Source: Prorocentrum cordatum
Lineage: Eukaryota; Sar; Dinophyceae; Prorocentrales; Prorocentraceae
Assembly (NCBI GenBank): GCA_963575745.1
Contig: CAUYUJ010017790.1
Location: 25,001 to 89,000, forward strand
Direction: 5' to 3'
DNA length: 64,000 nt
Shown: positions 44,866 to 55,435 of the stretch, one piece after another
How positions within the stretch are numbered: position 1 is the first letter of the stretch
Layout of the letters: every line of letters begins with the position of its first letter
Made by a program: the position numbers and the translations under genes
Notes under the pieces: model-generated
The model's database searches: none
Seen by the model: the letters and a program-made list of their open reading frames with translations, nothing else
What the model was told of the DNA's origin: nothing

Positions 44866-46290
44866 GGCGGCCCCTGGGGGCCCCCAGAAGAAAGACGCCC
44901 CAGTCGAAGCCCGGGCGCCGCGGGTCAGAGATGCCCCCCCCCCCCCCCCCCTGGGCGCCGCCCTGGAGGCTGCCCAGAGAGCCCGAAGAAAAGCCAAGAT
45001 GCCGCCTCATGATGATACAAGAGAGCTACGAGATGCCGCAAGATCGCCCCAAGACGCAGAAGATGCCCCCCAGACGGCCCAACGCGCCTCCCAGGGCACT
45101 CTCAAGAGGGCCACGAGAGGCACAATGCACTGGTCCCCCTTACGTTTTGGAAAGATTTTGGCGCTTCCACCGTTTCGGCTGCCCCGCGCCCCAAGACGGC
45201 CCAAGAAGCCCCCGAGACCGCCCCGAGAACAAAAGGGTTCCGAAGCGGCCCGAGAGGCTTCCAAGACGGCCCAAGAAGCCCACAAGAATACAGCCCCGGG
45301 GGCCCCCAAGAGGCCAATAGAAACCCCAAGACGCCCCCAACAGGCCCCCAGGAAGCTCCCCAGAGGACCTCAAGCAGCCCCAGGAGGGCCCCAAGAGGCA
45401 AAATGCATTGCTTCCCCTTCGGTTTCTGAAATGCGACCACCATTTCGGCTTCCCGAACCCCCAAGACGGCCCACGAGGCACCCATGACCGCCCCAAGAGG
45501 GCCCAAGAGGCACCCAAGAGGCACCCAAGAGGACTCCAAGACGACCCAAGAGGGCCCCGAAACGGCCCAAGGCCTCCAAGACGGCGCAAGAAGGCCCCAA
45601 GAACGCCCCGAGAGAGATCCCAGGAGTGAGCACGAATCAACACGTCGAGCTCTCGGCCCTAAGAAGGCCCCTGGAGCCCCTAAAAGCCCCCTCCGAGAAA
45701 CCCCCAACAAGCCCTCGGGAGACACCGAGAGGCCCCCAGGCGGCCCCAGGAGGGCCCCAAGAGGCAGAAAGCTATGTTTCTTTAGGTTTCCGATATATGT
45801 TGGCGCCCCCACCACTCCGGCCTCCCGAACCCCCAAGACGGCCGAAGAGGCCCCCAGGACCGCCCCGAGAGGGCCCAAGGCCCCCAAGAGGGCTCCAAGA
45901 CGGCCCAAGAGGGCTCCAAGACGGCCCAAGATGCCTCCAAGACGGCCCAAGAAGGCCCCGCGAACGCCCCAAGGGAAGCCCCAGGGCGGGGGGGGCGCGA
46001 AACCCCATTTCGAACCCGCGGCCCTCAGTAGCCCCCCGGGATCCCCGGGAGGCCCCACGAGGCCCTAAGAGGCCCCCAACAGGCCCTCAGGAAGCCCCCA
46101 CAAGGCCCCCAAGCGGCCCCAGGAGGCCCCCCAAATGATCCCCCGAGCACGCCAACGACCCGACGCGATTCAGAATCCCCACGAGGCCACCAAGAGGCCC
46201 CCCGAAAGAGCCCCCGTAAGCAAAACACTTCCAGAGGGCCCGCGACGCGCTGAAGACTCCCCCAGCGGCCACCAAGAAGCCTCACATGCC
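44866..46290. repeat. CCCAAGAGGGCC minisatellite with an embedded 80-nt block
   Basis: Long imperfect array of 9-13-bp CCCCAAGAGG/CCAAGACGGCC units. An 80-nt non-minisatellite block (AATGCAYTG, TTCGGTTTC-like, CCACCATTTCGGCTNCC) recurs at about 45117, 45400 and 45764. Minus frames rich in Gly-Ala-Ser-Trp-Leu-Leu are by-products of the array. Confidence 0.8.
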
Positions 46291-46355
46291 GAACGCAAAG
46301 CCACGCCGCCCGTGCAGCTCCACACCGCGAAAAGCCATTCGGTCAGTCGACATGA

Positions 46356-46683
46356 TTATGAGCCAAAATGAGCGAAGCGATTCAATAATGAAAGGATCCC
46401 TAGGAACCCGTGCTCAGGGGGAATGGGAACGCATCGATCGGCGGAATCGATGTCGGCCTCGAACAGTGTCTGAGCGCGCCCGTGTCGACGGCGAAAGTAG
46501 CGTACCGCGTCGACTAATACGTCGGCGCCGCCCAGTTGTAACCTCTCCGCAGGCTGGCGCGCCGCGTCGACGCCACCCGTGGACTCGTCGCCCACCGCGC
46601 GGATTTGGGGCGCGCCATCCGCCTCGGCGCCCTGCATCATTGAAAACCTCGGCGAAAGTCGCATTTTGCCAGAGTCGACATCG
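46356..46683 (-). pseudogene. reverse-transcriptase fragment
   Basis: Minus frame of about 108 codons to a TAA at 46356. It carries a block with FSMMQGAEADGAPQIRAV, corresponding to the finger region before motif A, and LFEADIDSADRCVPI, which matches the ADIDSAYRRxPI motif A of a reverse-transcriptase family common in dinoflagellate genomes; the catalytic Asp of ADID is kept. Homology stops soon after motif A, and motif B and the YxDD box are missing. The frame opens upstream for another 90 codons of Arg/Ala-rich sequence without recognisable similarity. Whether the source was an LTR, DIRS-like or other element cannot be told from this fragment. Confidence 0.55.
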
Positions 46684-48784
46684 GCCGGGGGAACGGGGGC
46701 GGATCCGCGACGGCGTCGCGTCGGCAGGCGCACCGCCGCGCAGAGCCCGGGAACTCGCGCCCCCCCGCAGAGACGAAGCAATCGCTCAGTTGCGCTCCGG
46801 GGACGCGGCCCACAAGGTCTCGGCGGAGATGGGCCCAGGAAAAGCACTCGCAGGACCGCTCCTCGCGCGGGGCAACTTGCCGAGCAAAGGTGCGCCGCTG
46901 CAGAAAAGATCGGCCGCGCCCGAATCAGCGCGGCCCCTCGCGACGAACGAATCAACTAGAAGCGGCCCGTCTACGCCGTCGGAAACCGCCTTCGTCGCGC
47001 CGCCCGCGCCGACGAGCCCGCGCCCCGCTGATCCGTTCCGGCGGAGCGCCCGGCCCCAGCCATCCAGGCGCGATAACCTGTTGTCTCGGCGACGCGTCAC
47101 CTCGTCGCACCCGCTGGCGCTTCCCGTTCGACGGCGCCGCGAACGTCCGCGTCGACCCCATCGAGATGGCGCCGTAGGAAAACCGTCTGCAAGTACATCG
47201 GCAACGAATAATAAATGTTGTCTCCTGCGCGTCACTGGCGTCGAGTTCGACCGCCGCGCGACTGGCCGCGGCGTTCGCGCGCGGGCGCCGCGGCTCAGAC
47301 GCGGCGGCCGCCTCTCAAATGGGCTCGAGCCTCGCCCTTCGCAGGCGGGCCCGCGCGGCCGCAGCTTTCCGGCGACGCAGCCGGCGCGGGCGGCGCGTCG
47401 CGCGCCCTCGCCGAATTGCCGGCCCTATGAAACGCAGCGCCGGCGCGTGCGACGAACTTTAGACGCGCCTCGCAGGGCGCCTCGGGCTCCGCAGGGAAAC
47501 CCGCGACGAGATCGCCAGCCTCTGGCGCCGTGGCCCTCGAATTCCACTGCCAGGCCCCCAGCAACGCCCGCTCGTCGTTCTGCGACAAACGCCGCGCGCG
47601 CGGAACGAGCTGCGCATGCCAGGCGCCGCGCATCTAGCCAGCGTTATAATCTGGCCCTCCTAGCCCGCCTGTTCCCGCTGTCGCCGCGATCGCTCGCTGG
47701 CGCCAAGCGCGCGGGAAGGGCCTGACCCTCGGCAGCGCCCTCTGCGCCCGCGCCGCAGCCCGCGCCAGCCCCGGCGCCGCCCCTGCCGCCGTCGCCCCCG
47801 CGGGAGGCCGAGCGCCCCTCCGCGCCCCCGTCGCGCGCGGCCTCAGCTTTACGCAGCAGGTTCGCATTCATCCACCGTCGCAACCACATCCGGCAGGTCC
47901 CATCGCATGCCAGCGCCAGATGGCCGCCCCGATTGGCCCGCGGCGCCAGCGCAGCCACCTGCCGCGGGACGCGCGCGAAACAAACGCGCCACGCGGCCAC
48001 TTCTGCACAAGGGAACGGCAAGCCTCGAGGACATTCCGGCGGCGGCCAACCGTCGCGGCCAACGGCGCCAGTTCGGCGCAGACGCCGGCGGCGGCGAACC
48101 TGCGCGCCAGAGACGACCGCGCCCCTCCGAACGCGCGGCGCGGGTAATTCGACGCCCGCATCTCGCGCGCCGAATGCCTCTGCGTCAATCAAAGTCGGCG
48201 AATTTGCTCTAGCCGCGCGCTGACGGCGCCGAGTGCGCGCGAGAAGTCGCGACGGCCCCATCGACGCAGTCGGGCCCTCGTCACCCGCCGCTTCCTCCGC
48301 GCCAGTTGATTCTGCCAAAAGGGCAAGAAACCCTTCAACTCTGCATATACAAGAGGGCGCCCGATGCCGCGGCGCTGGGGCCTCCCCACATCGGTTTCCA
48401 ACGCGCCCACCGCCGCGGACCGCGGCCGGAAAGTCTGGCCCACGCTTCCCAGAAGGCCGTCGTCCAGCGTCGGCGGCACGCCCCCATGAGACTGCGGCTC
48501 GGCCGCGGCCCCGCCCTCGGGCGCGCTGGCAGCGGAGGGCGACGCAGCCGCGCGCTGCTCGTCTGCGGCCAAAACCTCTGCGTCGGCCAATGCTCCAGCC
48601 AGGAAGGAACGCTTGCCCGGGGCATCATCGCGGGCGGCAACAGAAATCGAACCCATCCACGCCCTGGTTGGGCGTCGCGGCGGCCATCTTTGCCGCGCAC
48701 CACGCGCCCCCACGGCGCGCTCACGCCGCGACTTCCACCTGCGCGAATGCCTGCGCTGACGCGGAACCGCACAACGCGTTGCAG
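46684..48784. other. GC-rich region without supported gene
   Basis: Very GC-rich, long open frames on both strands (for example plus 46286-47725) that are Arg/Pro/Ala rich and overlap one another. No domain recognised. Confidence 0.4.
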
Positions 48785-49550
48785 TGGACTCGACCGCATC
48801 GACACTGTCGCACGGCCGCGGTCGCATGGACGCGGTCGCACTGACGCGGTCGCGTCGGCGCGGCCACATCGACACAGTCGCACTCACATTGTCACATTGG
48901 CACGGCCGAGAGGCGCATTGGCGCGGTCGCGTCGAAACGGCCGCATTGACACTGTCGCACTGGCACGGTCGCATTTACACGGTCGCATTGGCACGGTCGC
49001 ATTGGCACGGTCGCACTGGCACTGTCTCATTGACACGGGCGCATCCACACGGTCGCTTTGACACGGTCGCACTGACACGGTCACATTGGCACGGTAACAT
49101 CGACAAGGTCGGATCACTCGGTCGCAGTGACACGGTCGCAGTGACACGGTCGCATTGACACTGCGCAATGACACGGTCGCACTGACACGGTTGCATTGAC
49201 ACTGTCGCGTTGACACAGTCGCATTGGCACGGCGGCATTGACACGGTCGCACTGACACTGCGCATTGCCGCGGTCGCCTTGGCACGGTCGCATTGACTCG
49301 GTCGCACCAATACGGTCGGACCGACACGGTCGCATGAACACGGTCGCATTGGCACGGTCGCATACACACGATCGCATGGAAACGGTCGCACCGGCGCGGT
49401 CGCATTGTCGCGGTCGCATTGGCACGGTTGCATTGACACTGACACGGTCGCATGACACGGTTGAAGTGACATGGTCGCATTGACACGGTCGCACTGACAC
49501 GGTCGCACTAACACTGTCGCAATAACACAATCGAACTGACCAGGTCGCAT
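48785..49550 (+). repeat. 14-bp minisatellite GTCGCATTGACACG
   Basis: About 54 tandem 14-bp units (GTCGCAYTGRCACG) with point variants. Because 14 is not a multiple of three, minus frames show a 14-residue super-repeat rich in Cys, Asp, Arg, Val and Met. This is not evidence of a protein. Confidence 0.95.
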
Positions 49551-49764
49551 TGCGGACGGACGAGGTCGCAGTGGAAGGCAACGCCGCCACAGCGGCGCGA
49601 CGACGCGCGCGCGTAGCACGCTTGCCCCGCGACTGGCCGTCGCGCGCCCTCGACGCCGCGCGTCGCGCGCGGAGGCGTCTTTGCCCTCCTCCAACCGCAG
49701 GGGGGGGTTTCATCTCAAGGAGAACCGGCACCCAGAACACGAAGTTCACGAATACCTGAACGCG

Positions 49765-49885
49765 CGCTTCCCCCCACCCCTCTTCCGCCCCCCCAACCGA
49801 CCCCACTCGCCCCGAGGCGGGCCCCGCGGCGGGGCGGGTGGGAGAAGCGCTTTTAGGTGCGCGTTTTTGTGACATCGAACCAAAA
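49765..49885 (+). repeat. dispersed repeat A, copy 2
   Basis: CCCCCCACCCCTCTTCCGCCC, GGGCCCCGCGGCGGGGCGGG and TTTTAGGTGCGCGTTTTTGTGACATCG-like end, in the same order and orientation as 41785-41945. Confidence 0.65.
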
Positions 49886-49989
49886 CTGCGTTGCGCTCTC
49901 GCCGAAAACCATGCCGCCCTCACCGCATTGCTTGGTTTATACAGCTGGTGTCAAAAGTCGTTATTCATTGTCATTTCCCCCAAATCGTG

Positions 49990-50430
49990 TTTGCACTTAG
50001 GGTGTCCTTCCTTCTGCAGTAAGGAACGGGGCCTGTCTGCCGCTTTGGCGGCTGCATGGCCGCCGTCGCCGCCCCGTCGCCGCCCCGTCGCCGCCTCGTC
50101 GCCGCCAGTTACTAGGGCCTGCCTGCAGCTATTGCGGCCACGTTGCCGCCGTCGCCGCCCCGCTGCCGCTTCGTACATTACACAACAGATACTGCACATC
50201 GCAGACTGCACGACATAGATTCTCTGTTCTAAAAGTGTAATAGATTCTACCCCCCCCGACTTATCGCTTCCCCCGCGCGCGCTGTAAATCACATACGATT
50301 CTGACCACATGTCCATCCCCAATATGAACTCATACCATCCCAGCCAAGCCGGTATCCCCCCCCCTGCGGCTCCCTGGTAAAAAAACACTATGCGGTGACA
50401 TGTTTTGTTCTGACATAGCATTTTTCACGA
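49990..50430 (+). repeat. compound repeat family, forward copy 1
   Basis: CATGGCCGCCGTCGCCGCC block, a short 14-bp TTGCACNACATAGA-like zone (50170-50220), then a block with CATCCCAGCCAAGCCGGTAT. Matches 11740-12230 and the reverse of 35700-38290. Confidence 0.7.
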
Positions 50431-50891
50431 ATCCCTTTGAAAAAAACGGGACGAAGTGCACACGCGCGCGTCGTGGCGCGCGCATGCCGAAATCCTTCAA
50501 AAACCTTCGGTTCCGGAGAGATTTCAAAATTGAATTTCCAAAAAACATATAAAAACACATGGTTTCGCAACACTGATTTGCTAAAAAAAACTTACGCGCG
50601 AGCTCTTGCGAAATCTTAAGAAAACCATCGGATTTTCACAAAATGCTACCAAACGGGCTTCGCGCGCGCGCATGTCGAAATCTGTCGAACGCCCTTGCGC
50701 GTGTGCCGTCGCGAGAATCCTCTGCAAAAAACGGGACGAAGTGCAGACGCGCGCGTCGTCGCGGGCGTATGCCGAAATCCTTCAAAAACCTTCGGTTTCG
50801 GAAGAATGTCGAAATCGTGCGTCCAAAAAACCTACAAAAACACAAGGTTTCGCAACACGGGTTTTCAACAAAATTGTGCGCGCGCGCTCTT
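50431..50891 (+). repeat. 285-bp tandem unit (ACGGGACGAAGTGCA)
   Basis: ACGGGACGAAGTGCA, GCCGAAATCCTTCAAAAACC and GGTTTCGCAACAC occur twice, with the first landmark at 50446 and 50731, exactly 285 bp apart. A diverged pair lies at 51940-52520. Confidence 0.9.
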
Positions 50892-50926
50892 GCGTCGTCG
50901 TCGTCGTCGTCGTCCTCCCTCCTCCC

Positions 50927-50960
<34 letters not shown>

Positions 50961-51565
50961 ATTCTGTCTTTTCCGTCGTTGTCGTCGTCTTGGCGTCGTC
51001 GTCGTTTCCGTCGTCGTTGTCGCCGTGGTCGTCCTTCCTCCCTCGTTGTCTTCGTCGGCGTCTCGTCGTTGTCCCTCCTATTTCGTCGCCGTCGTCGTCG
51101 TCGTCGTCGTCGTGGTCTTCACTCCTCCCTCGTCGTTATCCTCCTCCCTCGTCGTCGTCGTCCGTCGTCGGCGTCTCGTCGTCGTCCCTCCTATTTCGTC
51201 GCCGTCGTCGTCGTCGTTCGTCGTCGTTGTCATCGTCGTCGTCTTCCCTCCTCCCTCGTCGTTGTCGTCGTCGGCGTCGCCGTCCTTCCTCCTTCTTCGT
51301 CGTTGGCGTCGTCGCCGTCTTCCCTCCTCCATCGTCGTTGTCGTCGTTGTCGCCGTCGTCGTTTTTTCTCCTCCCTCGTCGTCGTCTCCGTTGGCGACGT
51401 CGTCGTCGTCTTCGTCGTCGTCGTCGGCGTCGTTGTCGTCGTCGTCGGTGTCGTCGTCGTCGTTGTCGTCGTCGAAAACATTGGAGACGTCGTCGGTGTC
51501 GTCGCAGTCGCTGTCGGCGGCGCCGTCGTCGTCGATGTCGCTGTCGTCGTCGGCATCGGTGTCGT
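50892..51565 (+). repeat. CGT triplet array
   Basis: (GTC)n with CTCCCT and TTC interruptions at roughly 100-bp intervals. Frames are Ser/Val/Arg runs. It sits between the 285-bp unit and the next compound-repeat copy. Confidence 0.97.
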
Positions 51566-51579
51566 GGCCAAGTGCCATG

Positions 51580-52710
51580 CAGTACCTACCGTCACGGTCT
51601 TGTCTGAAGATGTCTTGCGACCAAGTTGCGGGTGGGAGGGTGGGATGTTTGCACGAGCAGTGGAGAGGACAGTTTCAAGACGGTCAAGATTAATTGCACA
51701 ACATAGATTGCACAACCTAGGTTGCAAAACCTAGGTTCTCTGTCCTAAAAAAGACTAGGATGATATCTCCCCCCAAACATAACGATACCCATTCGCGGAA
51801 TGCAATACACATGTGACTGTGCTTCATTGCCCGCCCTAAGAATGAATTCGCATCATCCCAACCAAACTACAAATCCCCCCCGCCACCCTCTGCAGCAACA
51901 GTTACGCGCGCACACGTTGATCAAAACTCATCAGTTGTTAAACAGCCCCTTGAAAACCACGGGGCGAAATGCAAACGCGCGCGTCGTCCCGCGCACGTGC
52001 TGGCATCCCCCGAGGTGTCGCAAGGAATTCAAAATCGAATGCCCCGGACACATTTTAATAACAAACACACTGTTTCGCAACAGGGGCGTTCAGCAAATAA
52101 GCTTGCTTGCGCTCGCGTTATTGCAGATTCTTTCTGTTGGGAGAACTATAGTTTCAACGTTGCCACCACTTGCTACCAAGCGGGATTCTCGCGCGCGCAT
52201 GTCGGAATCGCACAAGCGCTTTCACGCGCATGGCGTCGCAAGAACCCCTTCCTTCCCCCGCAAACGAAAAAATGCACGCGCGCATCGTCGCGCGCGCATG
52301 CCGGAATCCTTTTCCCCAAAAAGCTCAGGTTTCGCAAACGGTTCAACATCGACTGTTCCAGGAAGATATGAAAAAAAATACGGGGTTGCAACATCAGCGT
52401 CAAAAAAAAAACTTACGCTCGAGATCTTGCGAATCCCCAAGCAGATCATCGGCGTTTCAACTTATTCATCAAGTTCGGCCAAGTCGAACGCCCTTGCGCG
52501 CGTGCTCGGGGGGAGGGGGCAGGATCCGCGTCAAGTAATACATCACGGGCCACTCGAGCGCGTCGGCCGCGCGCGCATGTCGAACTCCCTCCAAAACCTT
52601 CATCACCGACGCGAAGACGCCGTCATCGTCATCGGCGCGATCAGCATTGGCGCCGTCACTGGCCGCGTCGTCGTCGTTGTCACCATCGCCACCAGCATTG
52701 TTACCATCAT
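51580..52710 (+). repeat. compound repeat family, forward copy 2
   Basis: Starts with GGGAGGGTGGGATGTTTGCACG (51637-51658), then ATTGCACAACATAGATTGCACAACC-like 14-bp units (51690-51735), then CG-rich blocks matching 50430-50891 in diverged form. No gene; long frames here are shadows. Confidence 0.75.
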
Positions 52711-53123
52711 TATCGCGTTAACTGGTTCGTCTGCTCTTCTCGCTCGGCGTGTCGCGGTTCATTCCCGCCCTCCTTCCGCGCCATTTCCCCCCCTGGCGAC
52801 CTGCTTGTTCATCTGCAACCTCGTCCTCCCGTGTGCACAGCCTGCCATGTTTCTTATAGCACGCATAAATCGGCGGCGCCATGCCCAGGTCTACTACGAC
52901 ACCCAACGGCGGATAAATCACAAATCAACGCAACAGGAAAGGATGAGCTGGAGGGGTCGGATCCCAGATGCGACGAGGGCTCGCCTACCGCCCCCCCCCC
53001 ACCTCCCCCCTTACCCCGACCCACCTCTGTCCCATCTCATTTGCCCCCCGCACCGCCCCAATCCCCTTTTTCCCAGTCCCCCCTGTTTCCCTTCGCGCCA
53101 CATTGCGCCCCCCCGCCCCTTGC

Positions 53124-53165
<42 letters not shown>

Positions 53166-53300
53166 ATCAACACCCCCTTCTTCGCCTCATTCTCATATCC
53201 CTTGAACGCGCAGTAACTATCGGAGACTACCCCCTTCCCCCCCCATCCCCACATCTGCGGTTCTTTTCTCCACCCCCATTCCCATAACCAGATCCCCGTC
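52711..53300 (+). other. pyrimidine-rich spacer with C40 run
   Basis: C-rich from 52980, with a nearly pure poly-C run at 53126-53165. No gene seen. Confidence 0.6.
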
Positions 53301-53304
53301 CCTT

Positions 53305-53763
53305 TTGCTGAGAAGTATTACGTCGGAACCGCTGGCGCGCCCAGACCAGGGACAATCGAGACGATGTGCGAAGGCAGTTGCCTACAACCAGATCCCAAGG
53401 AATCTCGAACAAATGCGTCCTCCAGGACTGGGAAAGCCGAGTGGCTTAGAGCGTGGCGGGCAGAAGGATATTACACGTATACTGGCAATCGCCGCAGTTG
53501 AGTTCAAGTGTGAGGGCCATGGAAAGGTAGAGCATGGATGGTCACGTTGCGACCTGTTCTGGCGGACCGAGCCTTGTAAATGCCAGCGCGGCTACAGGGA
53601 GTGCGAACATTTGGTTTACAAGGATTGGAGAATTCGTCTGGGGCGACATGGCGACATCATGATCCACCTCGCATCACGCCCCCAGCTCCCCCTCGCAATA
53701 CTCGTCAGCCTCCCCCCTCTTCTTGCGCAAGCACACGTATCTGCAAACTCCGCCTCACCATAA
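53305..53763 (+). other. unassigned Cys/His-rich open frame
   Basis: Plus frame of 152 codons. Residues about 68-106 carry clustered Cys/His: FKCEGHGKVEHGWSRC, then CKCQRGYRECEH. The pattern suggests a metal-binding fold, but I recognise no family. A different plus frame just upstream (about 53300-53500) also reads plausibly (an EKYYVGTAG stretch), so this may be two exons, a frameshift or chance. No ATG with clear context, spliced leader or flanking gene was found. Treat as a candidate only. Confidence 0.25.
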
Positions 53764-54147
53764 TCCGCATCTTCAGCATCAGGAGCATCAATATCACCAT
53801 CATCTATGTATCCCTCCTCCGCCTCAGTATCCCCCTCATGATCCCTCCTTGTCTTCGTTGTCGTTATTCCCCCTCGCTCCTCCTTATCTCTGCTACTCCT
53901 CATCCTCCTCCTCGCCCACCCCATTCCTCATCATTGCCCCCTTCCGAGTCCACCTCCTCGTCCGTCTCGTCCTCCTCCTCCTCCTCACTGTTCGCCTCTT
54001 CCCCCCCCTCCTCCTACCCCCCCCCCCCCCCCCTCCCCCCCTCCTCCTCCACCCCCCCCCATCTTCTTATCTTCTTCTGCAAGTGCGCAATGCGGCACGC
54101 GCAAACGCTTGCTTTTCTCTGCATGATCTCTCCCCACAGCCCCTCTA
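53764..54147. other. pyrimidine-rich spacer
   Basis: CCTCCT and long C runs (53930-54070) border the 3' end of the decayed element at 54148-57812. No gene. Confidence 0.5.
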
Positions 54148-55113
54148 GTCAGTGCGCATGCGCGCGAAAGTCCCAGGCCCCCATTCCAAAGCGACTGCTT
54201 CAGCCATAAATGCAGACGGTAATGATCCAAGCAACTTGCCTCCTCGCACTGCGTGTGAGCCGTCACGATAATACGCCACTATTGCCACATCAGCTGCAGA
54301 AGCTCCACTGGCACGTCGGGCGCCGTCGACGCGGACCCTGAAGTTGGCGCCCTCCGTTGAGGCGCGCGCGAGATTTCCGGCGTCGGCGGGCGACCACGGC
54401 CCCTTCCCATCCAAAGCCACATTTGCCGCATGGTCTGCCAACGACTTGTATTTCTGAGGGCCCCATATGATGAAATCGGAAATTGAAGCAAGCGGCCTTG
54501 GCCCCCCCAACCAAAAACGATCCAGATGACGACAATTCCGCACGCAAAGAGGCCGCCAGAAAACACCTTTCAGTTGTGACCTCTCGCCGAAAAGCTCCGC
54601 CATCTGCTGGTTGTCTGTTTGCGCCCAGAGGAGACGCCCGTCACGCTCCCATTGCTTTTCGCGGGGGCTGGCCAACAGAACCACCTCCGCATCTAAACGG
54701 ATTCGTTGGATACGGGGTCCTTCCACAGGCGCCCGGACAGACGCCGGCATCGGTAAAACCCACTCATTGCACAAAACGGTTATGAAATCAGTCGAGAAAC
54801 CCAGCCACTCCGACAGGGCACGACAAGAAGACCGCTTCGTTCGCCAGCAGGGCCCCCAAGCCTCCACAAGAAGATGCCCCCACGCAGAACGCTGATGTCC
54901 GCAATGGCTGCGCGCGCAACTCAGATCCCGCCGCTTATCGGAAGACAAGCCACGAACGGCTGCCCACCACCCAGCAGACCGGAACAACCGAATACTCTTC
55001 AGTGGAGCAACGTCATGGTCCAAGACCCCTTCCGCCTCGAACCAAGCATGTTTGAATGCGATCTTCATGACTTTGGCGCAAGCAAAAACGGTGGCAGTTT
55101 GCCCCATCCACAT
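54148..55113 (-). pseudogene. RNase H-like region of decayed LINE
   Basis: Open for 322 codons to a stop at 54145-54147. It contains WAQTDNQQMAELF (the TDN motif of RNase H) and LADHAANVALD (the last Asp motif of the first RNase H-like fold). About 45 residues later comes FRVRVDGARRASG and AEAVALEW, the first Asp and Glu motifs of another RNase H. Two RNase H-like halves thus follow one another, the second cut off by the stop. The N-terminal part (residues 1-100, KVMKIAFKHAW) corresponds to the connection region. Confidence 0.7.
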
Positions 55114-55435
55114 CGCGATACGGTCGGCCGCGCGGGTGCGATGGTCGAACTGCCCGTCCTCTGGCCGCCGTCGCAGTCGCAGAAACTTTCGCAGGACGCG
55201 CGGGTTCCCGCGACCGGATTTCTCGCAAGAGCCCCGCTGTCAAATGCCATCCTGCTGAATTGCGCACCGCCACAGACACCGAATTTGCACTCCAAGACCG
55301 GAGGCGCTTCTGCGGGGGCAAAGCTTTGTTACTGAGCACGTACTGGTGCGCGTAGTAGTGCCATTCGGCTTTGGATGCATTGTAGTCGATGCTGGTTTTT
55401 GGTAGAGCCCGCATTGTCCAAACCATCTCCAATAA

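Noticed and set aside
45102-46058. 318-codon minus frame rich in Gly-Ala-Ser-Trp-Leu
   Set aside because: Produced by the CCCAAGAGG minisatellite; other frames of the array are equally open.
46286-47725. 479-codon plus frame
   Set aside because: Antisense to the reverse-transcriptase fragment, Arg/Pro rich, no domain.
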